NCBI GenBank assembly: GCA_964451305.1
Contig: CAYVHV010000018.1
Span: 6,270-70,269, forward strand
DNA: 64,000 nt
From: SHLQ01 sp964451305
Lineage (GTDB): Bacteria; Actinomycetota; Acidimicrobiia; Acidimicrobiales; SHLQ01
Direction of reading: 5' to 3'
Part shown: positions 16,769 through 25,154 of the stretch, one piece after another
Layout of the letters: every line of letters starts with the position of its first letter
Numbering within the stretch: the stretch's first letter is position 1
Position numbers and translations under genes: made by a program
The notes under the pieces: generated by a model
Databases searched by the model: none
What the model was told of the DNA's origin: nothing
Seen by the model: only the letters and a program-made list of their open reading frames with translations

Positions 16769-17116
16769 ATGAGCCACGTCGACACTGAAGAAGGAGGAGG
16801 ATCGTTCGTTCGGTCCTACCTGCTCACCGGTGGACGCACGCGCAGCGACGCGGGCGACATCGCGATCGAAGCCATGGTCGCTGCAACCGACGGCAGTGAA
16901 ATGCCGAGGGACATCGACCTGGCAAAGATCTACCAGCTTTGCGCTGAACCAAACTCCATTGCAGAGATTTCTGCAAAGTGCTCGCTGCCCCTGGGCGTGG
17001 CTCGAGTACTCGTCGCGGATCTCTGGGGTGCTGGCACCCTCGAGATTCTCGAAACCACACGCTCTGACGACATTGCAATTGTAAGGAGACTGCTCGATGG
17101 CATCCGAAATCGCTAG
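16769..17116 (+). CDS. DUF742 family protein (CvnC type)
   Basis: A 115-residue DUF742 protein, the third conservon member. The family signature FVRSYLLTGGRTRSD is near the N-terminus, and the rest resembles a winged-helix fold (KIYQLCAEPNSIAEISAKCSLPLGVARVLVADL). Its biochemical role is not known; genetic data from streptomycetes place such proteins in one signalling module with the kinase, Roadblock protein and GTPase. Its last 20 nt overlap the GTPase gene. Confidence 0.93.
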   Translation: MSHVDTEEGGGSFVRSYLLTGGRTRSDAGDIAIEAMVAATDGSEMPRDIDLAKIYQLCAEPNSIAEISAKCSLPLGVARVLVADLWGAGTLEILETTRSDDIAIVRRLLDGIRNR

Positions 17117-17792
17117 CAAACCACGTCCGGTATCGGCCAAGGTCGTCATCTCGGGAGGCTTTGGCGTCGGCAAGACTACGTTCGTCAGCGCCGTCTCCGA
17201 GATTGCGCCCCTGCGAACCGAGGCAAAGATGACAAGCGCTGCGTCTGGCGTGGACGACAACCAACTCGTCCAGACCAAGACCAGCACGACCGTCGCCATG
17301 GACTTTGGCAAGATCACCGTTGACGAAGGTCTCGTGCTCTATGTCTTCGGTACGCCAGGTCAGGACCGTTTCGGCTTCATGTGGAACGACATCACCGCTG
17401 GTGCCCTCGGCGCCTTGGTCCTTGTCGACACACGTCGCCTCGACGAGTGCTTCAACGCGATCGACTTCTTCGAGTCACGCAACGTTCCATTCATCATTGG
17501 ACTCAACCAGTTCGATGGCGCTCCGGAACATAACCCTGAAGACATTCGCGAAGCGCTCGACCTCGACGCAACCGTGCCGATCATGCGCACCGACGCTCGG
17601 ACCTCCGACGTCGCCATGGATACCCTCGTCCAGCTTCTAAGCCATATTCTGCAGAGCCTGTCGACCGCCGCTGCTGCACAACCTGCTCCAGCGCCGGCGA
17701 ACCATCTGCCAGAAGAACGCGAAGCACCCGTCGTTACCGACGACATGCGAAGCGCAGCAATGTCTGCCTTGGCAGCCGAGCGCTCCGCATAG
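17097..17792 (+). CDS. Conservon GTPase (CvnD type)
   Basis: Small GTPase-like protein of 231 aa, output member of the conservon. The P-loop is SGGFGVGKTT, the switch II region FGTPGQDRFGFMW, and the base-recognition motif is NQFD in place of NKxD, as is usual for this family. The last 50 residues form an extra Ala/Pro-rich tail ending in a short helix (DDMRSAAMSALAAERSA). A strong Shine-Dalgarno (AAGGAG) lies inside the upstream DUF742 gene. It probably acts with the Roadblock and DUF742 proteins on a membrane-linked process. Confidence 0.93.
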   Translation: MASEIASKPRPVSAKVVISGGFGVGKTTFVSAVSEIAPLRTEAKMTSAASGVDDNQLVQTKTSTTVAMDFGKITVDEGLVLYVFGTPGQDRFGFMWNDITAGALGALVLVDTRRLDECFNAIDFFESRNVPFIIGLNQFDGAPEHNPEDIREALDLDATVPIMRTDARTSDVAMDTLVQLLSHILQSLSTAAAAQPAPAPANHLPEEREAPVVTDDMRSAAMSALAAERSA

Positions 17793-17803
17793 CAACTCCG
17801 TTG

Positions 17804-17834
17804 CACCTCCTCAGGCGGATAGCCTGAGGAGGTG
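17804..17834 (+). promoter_or_regulatory. Perfect 13-bp hairpin covering the aroC start codon
   Basis: Arms 17804-17816 and 17822-17834 are perfectly complementary around a GGATA loop. The right arm contains the GTG start of aroC and the preceding GAGGAG. There is no T-run. The same arm also contains a TAGCCT -10-like element (17820-17825) six nt before the GTG, so a leaderless transcript would escape the hairpin, while read-through mRNA from the conservon would fold it. Confidence 0.6.
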
Positions 17835-18935
17835 GGCAACATCTTCGGTCATACTTTTCGGATCACGACCTTCGGCGAAAGCCACGGAGGCGGCGTCGGT
17901 GTCGTCATCGACGGCCTACCAGCGAAGCTCGTCGTCGATCTGGCGCACATTCAACGTGAACTCGACCGCCGTCGTCCCGGCCAGAGCCGTTTGACCACAC
18001 AACGCAATGAAGTCGACGCCGTCGAGGTCCTGTCGGGCCTCGCCGGTGGCGCATCCACGGGAGCTCCGCTCGCGATGCTCGTGCGCAACGCCGATGCACG
18101 CCCGGGGGCCTACGAACACATGACCCGCTTGTACCGACCATCGCATGCGGACTTCACCTACGACGCCAAGTACGGAAACCGAACCATCGAAGGTGGGGGC
18201 CGTTCAAGCGCACGGGAGACCATCGGCCGGGTCGCCGCGGGAGCCATTGCGATGCAGCTCCTCGATGCGCTCGCGGACCGACAAGATCGAGCACGACCCG
18301 AGATCGTCTCATGGGTCGATCAAGTCCACGGAGTTCGCGCCACCGTAGACGCCGACTCGGTCACCAAAGACGATGTCGAAGCTGACCCCACGCGTTGTCC
18401 GGATCCCGATGCTGCCGTTGAAATGACAACGGCCATCGAACAGGCCCGCAAGGACGGCGATTCACTCGGCGGAATGGTGAGATCGGTCGTCCGAAACATG
18501 CCCATCGGGCTTGGAGAACCGGTCTTTGATCGACTCGAGGCCGATCTAGGTCGGGCGATGCTGTCACTGCCCGCAACCAAGGGATTCGAGATCGGAAGCG
18601 GATTCGCTGCGGCGGAAATGACGGGTCGGACACATAACGATCCATTCGTTCCTGGACCCGATGGAACGCCGACGACGACGTCGAACTACTCCGGTGGCGT
18701 CCAGGGCGGAATCAGCAATGGTCAGCCCCTTGCGTTCCGGACGGTGTTTAAACCAACGGCCACGATCTCGTCTGAGCAGGACACCGTCACCGTCGATGGC
18801 GAGGCAACAACGCTGGCAGCTAAGGGCCGCCACGACCCATGTGTACTTCCCCGCGCCGTGCCAATGGTCGACGCCATGACCGCACTCGTACTCGCCGACC
18901 ATGAGCTGCGACAGCTGCGCCACTCGATTCTGTAA
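17832..18935 (+). CDS. aroC: Chorismate synthase
   Basis: Last enzyme of the shikimate pathway, converting 5-enolpyruvylshikimate-3-phosphate to chorismate with reduced FMN (367 aa, normal length). Signatures: the N-terminal FRITTFGESHGGGVGVVIDG, then RRRPGQSRLTTQRNEVD, YRPSHADFTYDAKYG, GGGRSSARETIGRVAAGA, and GGISNGQPL plus KGRHDPCVLPRAVPM near the end. The GTG start aligns with the usual family N-terminus (GNIFGHTFR). Other pathway genes (aroA, tyrA) are at 36-39 kb. Confidence 0.97.
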   Translation: MGNIFGHTFRITTFGESHGGGVGVVIDGLPAKLVVDLAHIQRELDRRRPGQSRLTTQRNEVDAVEVLSGLAGGASTGAPLAMLVRNADARPGAYEHMTRLYRPSHADFTYDAKYGNRTIEGGGRSSARETIGRVAAGAIAMQLLDALADRQDRARPEIVSWVDQVHGVRATVDADSVTKDDVEADPTRCPDPDAAVEMTTAIEQARKDGDSLGGMVRSVVRNMPIGLGEPVFDRLEADLGRAMLSLPATKGFEIGSGFAAAEMTGRTHNDPFVPGPDGTPTTTSNYSGGVQGGISNGQPLAFRTVFKPTATISSEQDTVTVDGEATTLAAKGRHDPCVLPRAVPMVDAMTALVLADHELRQLRHSIL

Positions 18936-18969
18936 GTAGAGATCTCGCTCGGTTCGGCCCAGCGCGTGC

Positions 18970-20061
18970 CTATCCCCCGGTCGCCGAGAAGTGCTGCCAG
19001 TCCTTTACTGAATTCCAGTCGCCTCCCCAGCCCCAGCCCACGTCGGCGAACGCGCTCGTGACCGCATCGCCCGAATAGATGCCACCGACGACACGAACGC
19101 TCCGATCGACAAACGGAGCGCCTTCCGGTGGCAGCACGACGTCGCCCGAAAGCGTTGCGTACGGATTCTGAACGGGATTGATGTCAACAGCGGCGCCAAA
19201 TGCATGGGTCGACCACGTCCCGGGCCGGGACGCGATTTCTCGGCAGTTGAACGCCGACGTATTGTTCGCTGCCATCGAGAGGTCATCGTCGCCGAGGAAG
19301 TTGTCGACCAGTTCCATGCGCTCGATCGGAAACTCCGCGTCGAACAGACGAGAGAATACCTGCACCATGTCGTCGGCATGGTCGTGGTGGACGATGAGTT
19401 CCCCTGAGGCAACGTTGCCTTGAAAGTCCCAATGGTTGAGAGTGATGAGCCGCAGATCGCTCAACGGCACCGGACAGCCCTCACGCCACGAATGCTCGAG
19501 GCGTGCAGCGATTGGCCCCGACACGGTGAAGATCTCCGCCCCGAACTGCGCCGTTGGGGTGGCCTGGGTCGACGATACGGCCGGCGCGGCCGGCGTATTC
19601 GTTTCCGTTGTTGTGGTTTCCGTTGCTGGAGTCGACGGTGTCGGTGACGCGCTCGACGAGGTCACCGCCGTTGTTGGCGCAGCTGGTACCAGTGCTGAGG
19701 AGGGTGGCGACACATCGAGGGTTGACGCCGTGCTCGTGCTCGGGGGCGGCGCCGTCTCGTCGTTGTTCGGGACCGCCGGCGCTGGAACAGCGGTCGCTGG
19801 AGCAGTGGTGGTTGGAGCAGTGGTGGTTGGAGCAGTGGTCCCGCGGATCGATGTCGTTGAGACGTCGGTCGTCGTCACGTCGGTCGCAGCCACTTCGGTC
19901 GTCGCTGGCGAGAGGGTTGTCGACGGCTCGTCACCTTGCTCGCTCGCAAGATTGCTCGGCGATGAACCGCACGCAGCGAACAAGACCGCGCAGGCAACCA
20001 CCGTTGCGCGCAATGTCCGTTTACGAAGAGTCGCCTCTGCTCGAACCCGCCGAGCGCTCAC
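18970..20061 (-). CDS. Lipoprotein with C-terminal M15 (D-Ala-D-Ala carboxypeptidase-like) domain
   Basis: Predicted cell-wall peptidase anchored as a lipoprotein (363 aa). The N-terminal hydrophobic stretch ends in a lipobox (VLFAACGSS), followed by about 130 residues of low-complexity Thr/Ala/Pro linker. The C-terminal domain carries the M15 zinc signature STHAFGAAVDINP (HxxGxAxD) and a late WGGDWNSVKDWQHF (WxH). I chose the GTG that follows the stop of the MerR gene by one nt because it gives a proper signal peptide and suggests translational coupling; an ATG 84 nt upstream overlaps MerR. Substrate (peptidoglycan stem peptides) is inferred. Confidence 0.82.
   Translation of the reverse strand: MSARRVRAEATLRKRTLRATVVACAVLFAACGSSPSNLASEQGDEPSTTLSPATTEVAATDVTTTDVSTTSIRGTTAPTTTAPTTTAPATAVPAPAVPNNDETAPPPSTSTASTLDVSPPSSALVPAAPTTAVTSSSASPTPSTPATETTTTETNTPAAPAVSSTQATPTAQFGAEIFTVSGPIAARLEHSWREGCPVPLSDLRLITLNHWDFQGNVASGELIVHHDHADDMVQVFSRLFDAEFPIERMELVDNFLGDDDLSMAANNTSAFNCREIASRPGTWSTHAFGAAVDINPVQNPYATLSGDVVLPPEGAPFVDRSVRVVGGIYSGDAVTSAFADVGWGWGGDWNSVKDWQHFSATGG
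19796..19840 (-). repeat. Three 15-bp tandem repeats in the M15 linker
   Basis: Three consecutive 15-bp units (GTTGGAGCAGTGGTG and variants, plus-strand sense) encode a TTAPT-type repeat in the wall-spanning linker. Such repeats often vary in number between strains by slippage. Confidence 0.8.
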
Positions 20062-20062
20062 G

Positions 20063-20542
20063 CTATTGCGCAACCGCAGTCTTGGTTTCGTCTGCGGAGA
20101 CGTGAGCCTGCGGGAACAGCTCGACGATCTTTTCTTCGAGCTCATCGATCACGCCACTCAGCGGCAAGATGTTGAGCACGCCTTGGCCACTTTGGAGAAG
20201 GTCGATGACCTCTTCGCCGCTACGAACGAGCGTTGGCTGACTGCCGTTCACAACGAGGTTCGCGGTTGCGATGTCTTCGCCGAGCTCATCTTGGAGGTAG
20301 GCAAAGATCTCTCGGACTTGCTCGAGACGAATGCCCGAGTCGAGGAGGTTCTTCACGACTTTCAGCTCGAGCAAGTTCCGGTAGCTATACCGACGTCGAG
20401 AGCCACTTCCTGCAGCGTCGGTCATCGATGGCCGAATCAGGTCGGTACGGGCCCAGTAGTCGAGCTGGCGGTAGGTGATACCAACAATCTCGGCGGTCTT
20501 CTTTCCGCTATAGCCAACGTGTTGATCGACGCGGTTGTTCAT
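20063..20542 (-). CDS. MerR family transcriptional regulator
   Basis: Helix-turn-helix regulator of 159 aa. The DNA-binding part reads YSGKKTAEIVGITYRQLDYW, followed by GSGSRRRYSYRNLLELKVVKNLLDSGIRLEQVREIF, the wing and dimer helices of MerR proteins. No metal-binding Cys cluster is visible, so it is not a classical metal sensor. The position next to a DUF151 protein and an FHA protein matches the mycobacterial MerR/DUF151 locus (Rv1828-Rv1830 region). It resembles the Rv1830-type member. Targets are unknown. Confidence 0.9.
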   Translation of the reverse strand: MNNRVDQHVGYSGKKTAEIVGITYRQLDYWARTDLIRPSMTDAAGSGSRRRYSYRNLLELKVVKNLLDSGIRLEQVREIFAYLQDELGEDIATANLVVNGSQPTLVRSGEEVIDLLQSGQGVLNILPLSGVIDELEEKIVELFPQAHVSADETKTAVAQ

Positions 20543-20687
20543 GTTCGCTCGCCCTTCGGGTCACTACCTCGGTGAAATTACGATGACGTAACCCTAGAGA
20601 TCCGTCAAGGTCGAGTCAATCACCCTCGGCGATCTTCTACGCGCGCACCGCGCGAACACGCACCATGCGGAGGTCGAGTCGGTCGGG

Positions 20688-21191
20688 CTACGCGAAGTCC
20701 TCTGGATTGACGTTGTCGAGGAAGTCTTTGAAGTCCTCAACAACTTCGGCTTCCTCCTCTGGCACCTCGGGCGTATCGCTGTACCCCACTTCAGCGAGCA
20801 GCTCATCCTCAGCAAAGATGGGTACTCCGAGGCGCACCGCAAGTGCGATTGCATCAGAAGGGCGAGCGGACATCACCTTGGCCTCACCCGGTGCGCGCAT
20901 ATGGATATCGGCGAAGAAGGTTCGATCACGAAGTTCGGTAATGACCACTCGCTCGACCTGGACATTCATTGCTTCGAGCGCTTCGGCGAACAGGTCATGT
21001 GTCATTGGTCGAGGGGGTTCAACGCCCTCGTGGGCCAACGCGATAGCGGTCGCCTCAGGACCACCGATAAAGATCGGCAACATGAGCTCAGCTTCGCTGG
21101 ACTCGCCGTCGTCATCGAGGGCTCGCAGCAACACAATCGGGGTATTGCTCGGGAGTTCAACACGAACCCCCACAAGCTCCATTGCCCTCAT
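20688..21191 (-). CDS. Bifunctional nuclease family protein (DUF151)
   Basis: A 167-residue protein of the DUF151 family, described as bifunctional nuclease (DNase/RNase) in plants. Visible family blocks: MRAMELVGVRVELPSNTPIVLL, LPIFIGGPEATAIALA, RPMTHDLFAEAL, and SARPSDAIALAVRLGVPIFAEDELL. GGAG eight nt upstream supports the Met of MRAMEL over an ATG ten codons earlier. In actinobacteria it regularly stands beside this MerR gene. Nuclease activity in bacteria is not well established. Confidence 0.92.
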   Translation of the reverse strand: MRAMELVGVRVELPSNTPIVLLRALDDDGESSEAELMLPIFIGGPEATAIALAHEGVEPPRPMTHDLFAEALEAMNVQVERVVITELRDRTFFADIHMRAPGEAKVMSARPSDAIALAVRLGVPIFAEDELLAEVGYSDTPEVPEEEAEVVEDFKDFLDNVNPEDFA

Positions 21192-21263
21192 CGATAGCTC
21201 CAATACAGTCGCGAACACCACACGGCTTTCGGTACCCGCGAGCTTATCGTTGTCGCCGGATCC

Positions 21264-21770
21264 CTACAGGTCGGTCTGGCCGGTTCCGTGGAAGAACAAC
21301 AACTTAAATCGCCCGATCTGCAGTTCATCGCCGTCTGACAACGGCGAGTCTTCAACGAGTTCTTTATTCAGATAGGTGCCGTTGAGCGAACCGACGTCTT
21401 TCGCCCGGTAGCTGCCCCCATCGTGGGTGATCTCCACATGGCGTCGAGACACCGTCACGTCGTCGAGGAAGATGTCGCTCTCGGGGTGTCGACCCGCGGT
21501 GATGACGTCACCATCGAGCGCATAGCGGGATCCGCTCTTGGGCCCCTCATCGACGACCAACAACCCGGTGTTCTCATCGAACCCCTCCCGGTCTGAGAGG
21601 TGAGCCCCACCCTCGACCTCAGCGGACTGCTCGACGCTATCGACCTCAACGACCGAGATTGCCTCGGTCGTCGCATCTGGCCCTCCACCGATGCGCTCGC
21701 CGCACGAGGAACAGAAATTCGCGGCGAAGTCGTTCTTGTGGTTGCACGCGGGACAGACGCGATCAGCCAT
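21264..21770 (-). CDS. Zinc-ribbon and FHA domain protein (GarA/OdhI-like)
   Basis: A 168-residue signalling protein. Residues 1-25 form a zinc ribbon with Cys6, Cys9, Cys20 and Cys23. The C-terminal FHA domain has the phosphothreonine-binding signature AGRHPESDIFLDD, VSRRHVEI and LNGTYLNKE. Between them lies a Thr-Thr pair (DATTEAISV) and an acidic stretch; in GarA/OdhI a Thr pair at this location is phosphorylated by Ser/Thr kinases and switches binding to 2-oxoglutarate enzymes. The kinase sites here are an inference. The zinc ribbon is an addition compared with classical GarA. GGGAG seven nt upstream supports the start. Confidence 0.88.
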   Translation of the reverse strand: MADRVCPACNHKNDFAANFCSSCGERIGGGPDATTEAISVVEVDSVEQSAEVEGGAHLSDREGFDENTGLLVVDEGPKSGSRYALDGDVITAGRHPESDIFLDDVTVSRRHVEITHDGGSYRAKDVGSLNGTYLNKELVEDSPLSDGDELQIGRFKLLFFHGTGQTDL

Positions 21771-21857
21771 TAGCTCGCTCCCGAAAATAATGGATACGCA
21801 TCATGATCGCGAAGTGTAGTCACCATCTGTGTCAGCGCCTAAAGCAGATCGGCCCAA

Positions 21858-22481
21858 TTACGTATCGGCGGCGACCGAACCACTGCGAGCACGCAACGCA
21901 GCACGAGCGATCGGCACGTACCCAAACCCGGCATACCACGAGATCAACAGGCCCGGCACACCAACGATCCAGCCCAAAAGTCGGAGGACCTCTGCCCCGC
22001 TGATACCCGAGGCGCCTCCGAGGAGCAGCGGGTACGCAAACATCAGAAAGAAGGTGCCGGTCTTTCCCCACCAGGTCACATCGAACCGCTCAACCCCAAT
22101 GGCGCCCAGGCCAAGGGCTGCAACCGTAACCAAGCCCTCTCTCACGAGGGTGAGGAGCGCAAACCACCACGGGACGGAGCCATCGATCCATGTCGCGATG
22201 ACCGCCGTCAGCATCATGAGACGGTCGGCGGCCGGGTCGAAGATCTTGCCGAACTCGCTGACCTGTTCAAATCGCCGCGCGAACCAACCATCGACCCAAT
22301 CGGTCGAGCCGAGGACCGCAAGCAAGATGGCCGCACCCGCACGATTCTCGAGAGCGAACAAGATCCATACAAAGACCGGGACACATAGCAGGCGCACCAA
22401 GGTGATGGCATTCGGGATGGTGAACGGGCGCCATTCGATCGCACCTGCCTCACTTGTTCCGTCGACCAGATTCTGTGCCAT
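21858..22481 (-). CDS. CDP-alcohol phosphatidyltransferase (PgsA-like)
   Basis: Membrane enzyme of 207 aa that transfers a phosphatidyl group from CDP-diacylglycerol to an alcohol, probably glycerol-3-phosphate. The catalytic signature is complete: DWVDGWFARRFEQVSEFG then KIFDPAADR (D-x2-DG-x2-AR-x8-G-x3-D-x3-D). About five hydrophobic segments surround it, starting with IPNAITLVRLLCVPVFVWILF. The acceptor is inferred from similarity; inositol phosphate or another polyol cannot be excluded in actinobacteria. Gene order with the FHA, DUF151 and MerR genes is like that in mycobacteria. Confidence 0.88.
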   Translation of the reverse strand: MAQNLVDGTSEAGAIEWRPFTIPNAITLVRLLCVPVFVWILFALENRAGAAILLAVLGSTDWVDGWFARRFEQVSEFGKIFDPAADRLMMLTAVIATWIDGSVPWWFALLTLVREGLVTVAALGLGAIGVERFDVTWWGKTGTFFLMFAYPLLLGGASGISGAEVLRLLGWIVGVPGLLISWYAGFGYVPIARAALRARSGSVAADT

Positions 22482-22526
22482 CGCCTCTTATGGTAGCGCC
22501 CTACAAATGCCCGTAGCATTACGGAT

Positions 22527-22952
22527 ATGCCAAGTATCTTTTCGCGAATAATCGAGGGCGAGATCCCTTCCCGAATGCTCTGGGAGGACGACGATTGTGT
22601 CGCATTCCTCGATGTTCGACCATTGGCCCCCGGACACGTATTGGTCGTTCCTCGTCAGGAGACGGACCAATGGACCGACCTTGGGCCAAAGCTCGCAGGG
22701 CACCTGACCGAAGTCGGTCATGCCATCGGACGGGCGCAGATGACCGTGTTCACCCCAGCCCGAATCGGTCTGGTGATCGCAGGATTCGAAGTACCACACG
22801 CGCACATGCACGTCGTACCAATTAACGGGATGGGCGACCTCGACTTCGCCCTCGCAAACGGCAACCCCGATCAGGGCGAACTCGACAGCCAGTTGGAACA
22901 GCTTCGTGCCGCATTACGCGATGCTGGTCACTCCACGGTTTCGAATCGATAG
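22527..22952 (+). CDS. HIT family protein
   Basis: Histidine-triad nucleotide hydrolase or transferase of 141 aa. The active-site triad is PHAHMHVVP (HxHxHxx), preceded by the usual N-terminus IFSRIIEGEIPSRMLWEDDDCVAFLDV and the GHVLVVPR strand. Such proteins hydrolyse AMP-NH2 type or dinucleoside substrates; the physiological substrate is unknown. TAGCAT at 22514-22519, seven nt before the ATG, marks a leaderless start. Its end overlaps the convergent DUF2079 gene by 25 nt. Confidence 0.93.
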   Translation: MPSIFSRIIEGEIPSRMLWEDDDCVAFLDVRPLAPGHVLVVPRQETDQWTDLGPKLAGHLTEVGHAIGRAQMTVFTPARIGLVIAGFEVPHAHMHVVPINGMGDLDFALANGNPDQGELDSQLEQLRAALRDAGHSTVSNR

Positions 22953-24448
22953 ACCGAGATCGACCCAAAGCGTTCCTCGACAACAAAGCCAGAGGCGAGC
23001 ACGACATCGTCGAAGGTAAAGCGACCCGTGGGCGTCCACGTCTCATCCGCTTCATCGATGATGATGACATCGGAACGGAAGATCGCGTCCGCCGGCCGAT
23101 AGACATCGAGACCTTGTGGGAACTCGAGCAAGGTCGTTCGCTCGGCGAGCAAGGGCAGCACTCGTGTTATCGCCGTGACCGCATCATCTGGCTCGATGGA
23201 CTCAGCAGCCGAGATGACATCGACATCGTTTGTCGTGCGAACACCCCAATCCCACGGCTCGTTGTAGAAGCTGCTCCCAGATGCGAACAAGAAGAATGCT
23301 GAGCTCGCAACGAGGACTCCTCCGAGCAAGCGGAGGCTCACGAACACTCGTTGCACCGAGGGACGGCCGACCGACCGGAGCGCGAACGCAGCGGCGATCG
23401 GCAGGAACGCCAACGCCGCAACATCCTGCTGGGCGTTCAGGAACTCCCCCTGTGGAATGGCAGCGAGGAAGCTGAAGGCGCCAAAGAGCACCAACGGCAG
23501 CTGAAATCGCGGTCGCATCACCGGTAGGAACAACCATGGAGCGAAGAGCAACAACAGCTTGCGGAAGTTCTCTTCGGCAAAGAAGTCTGTGAGAACCTGA
23601 ATCGGACTCGTCAACATGCCCCACAGGATCGCCACCGGACCATCGCCGTAGGTCGCAAAGGCATCCTCGAATGCAAACTCGCCACCGGCGAGGTCAGCAT
23701 CGAAGACCAAGAGCGCAACCGCTGCCCAGCCAGCGCCGAGCCCTGCGGTGATACGACCAGCCTTGGTGCGCCCTTCGATAGCGAGCAATGCGCCCAGGCC
23801 GATGACGACGAGACCGAGGTCCGATCGTGTGGATAGCGCAAAGGCGACCATCAGCCCATATCGGATCCAGTGTTTGTCTTGGCTGTAGAGATAGGCCCAG
23901 AGAAATGCCGGCACCGAAAGGGATTCGGGGTGAAATTCGCTCAGGTTCAAATTGTGTAACTGAGGTTGAAGCCCGTATGCGGCAGCGAGAACCAACGCAC
24001 TTTCCACGCCGTGGTCGAGAACGCCACGAGCAATTCGCCACAGCGGCACGACCGCGATCGAAAGAGCGATCGCCTGAAGGGTCAACAAGAACGGACCGGA
24101 AGGAACGATCGTGCTCACCTTTGCAATCGGCCACATGATGAGCGACAGCTGTCCCTCGAACAGGTTTCGACCTGTCAAGGTCACGAAGGGTTCCTCGTTC
24201 TCCCCGACCAGCCAGATTCCCTGCATCCACGCCGCGAGACCCGATCCCAGCTCGAGGCTCCGGAACCGCGCCAACGCCAACCCTTCAAAGATGACGAAGA
24301 GAACGATCGCGATGAGCCACGGTAGGGCACGATCGGGGCCCTTGCCTTCGAGCCTGGCCTGCCACCGCAGACCGTAGTTGCGCAACGACCGGATCAGGTC
24401 CGAGTCAGCGAAGCTCGTCACGTTGCGAGTGGAGGTGGTCGTCGTCAT
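22928..24448 (-). CDS. DUF2079 family membrane protein
   Basis: Polytopic membrane protein of 506 aa of the DUF2079 family, distantly like GT-C glycosyltransferases. About ten hydrophobic helices; family motifs include the early WMQGIWLVG region, LNLSEFHPESLSVPAFLWA and ALSTRSDLGLVV. The C-terminal 130 residues form an extracytoplasmic domain (GLDVYRPADAIFRSDVIIIDE). Activity is unknown. Its ATG overlaps the stop of the SRAP gene (ATGA), so the two are translationally coupled despite no obvious functional link. Confidence 0.87.
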   Translation of the reverse strand: MTTTTSTRNVTSFADSDLIRSLRNYGLRWQARLEGKGPDRALPWLIAIVLFVIFEGLALARFRSLELGSGLAAWMQGIWLVGENEEPFVTLTGRNLFEGQLSLIMWPIAKVSTIVPSGPFLLTLQAIALSIAVVPLWRIARGVLDHGVESALVLAAAYGLQPQLHNLNLSEFHPESLSVPAFLWAYLYSQDKHWIRYGLMVAFALSTRSDLGLVVIGLGALLAIEGRTKAGRITAGLGAGWAAVALLVFDADLAGGEFAFEDAFATYGDGPVAILWGMLTSPIQVLTDFFAEENFRKLLLLFAPWLFLPVMRPRFQLPLVLFGAFSFLAAIPQGEFLNAQQDVAALAFLPIAAAFALRSVGRPSVQRVFVSLRLLGGVLVASSAFFLFASGSSFYNEPWDWGVRTTNDVDVISAAESIEPDDAVTAITRVLPLLAERTTLLEFPQGLDVYRPADAIFRSDVIIIDEADETWTPTGRFTFDDVVLASGFVVEERFGSISVYRFETVE

Positions 24449-25137
24449 ACGCGATCGAGGAGCGATGGCTCGTTGTTCTTCACGCTGTTGACGCTATCGC
24501 TCACGGCGTACGCGCTCAGCAGCGAGTCAGGTGCCGGCACGAGGAGCCGTTGCAGATCAGTGTCGTTGTGGTTGTCGGGGTCGAGCCATTCGTCCCAATC
24601 TGATGGAGCGAGCAGCACGGGCATCCGATTGTGGATTTCTGCCATCATGTCGTTCGCCTCGGTCGTGATGATGGTGCACGTATGTATCTCGCGAAGGCCC
24701 TCTGCGTCGGTCCAACGTTCGTGAAGGCCGGCGAATGCCAACGGGTCACCATCGGCTCGATGTATGAACATCGGCTGTTTCTTGGGTTTGCCGCCCTCGT
24801 TTGTGAGGCGCTGCCATTCGTAGAAACCGTCGGCAGCAACGATGCAGCGTCGTCGAGAAAACGCCGAACGGAACGAGTTCTTCGTTGCGACCGTCTCCGC
24901 CCGCGCATTGATCATCTTTGATCCAATGCGTAGATCTTTCGCCCACCGCGGCACAAGCCCCCACCGAAGGAGGTCGAGGCGCCGGTCTCCTTCGCGGACC
25001 CGAACCACTGGAACGTCTCGCGTGGGGGCAACGTTGTAGTCCGCCCGCGCCTCATCGTCGAGCAACTCTGGTGCTTCTGCCCCAAAGTAGGACGCGAGCT
25101 GATCAGGAGGAGTTGTCGAAGCGAAGCGGCCGCACAC
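24445..25137 (-). CDS. SOS response-associated peptidase (SRAP, YedK/HMCES-type)
   Basis: Protects abasic sites in single-stranded DNA by forming a covalent thiazolidine link through Cys2 (230 aa). The GTG start gives V/M-CGRFAS, placing the catalytic Cys at position 2. Other active-site elements are present: NVAPTRDVPVV, RWGLVPRWAKD, MINARAETV, RCIVAADGFYEWQ and the catalytic His in IHNRMPVLL. The frame is open upstream, but Cys2 and the TAAGCT element seven nt before the GTG both fix this leaderless start. Confidence 0.95.
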   Translation of the reverse strand: MCGRFASTTPPDQLASYFGAEAPELLDDEARADYNVAPTRDVPVVRVREGDRRLDLLRWGLVPRWAKDLRIGSKMINARAETVATKNSFRSAFSRRRCIVAADGFYEWQRLTNEGGKPKKQPMFIHRADGDPLAFAGLHERWTDAEGLREIHTCTIITTEANDMMAEIHNRMPVLLAPSDWDEWLDPDNHNDTDLQRLLVPAPDSLLSAYAVSDSVNSVKNNEPSLLDRV

Positions 25138-25154
25138 GAGGCGAAGCTTAGTTC

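Noticed and set aside
19796..19840. CRISPR-like array
   Set aside because: Contiguous 15-bp repeats with no spacers, inside a coding linker; no CRISPR array or cas gene was seen anywhere in the window.
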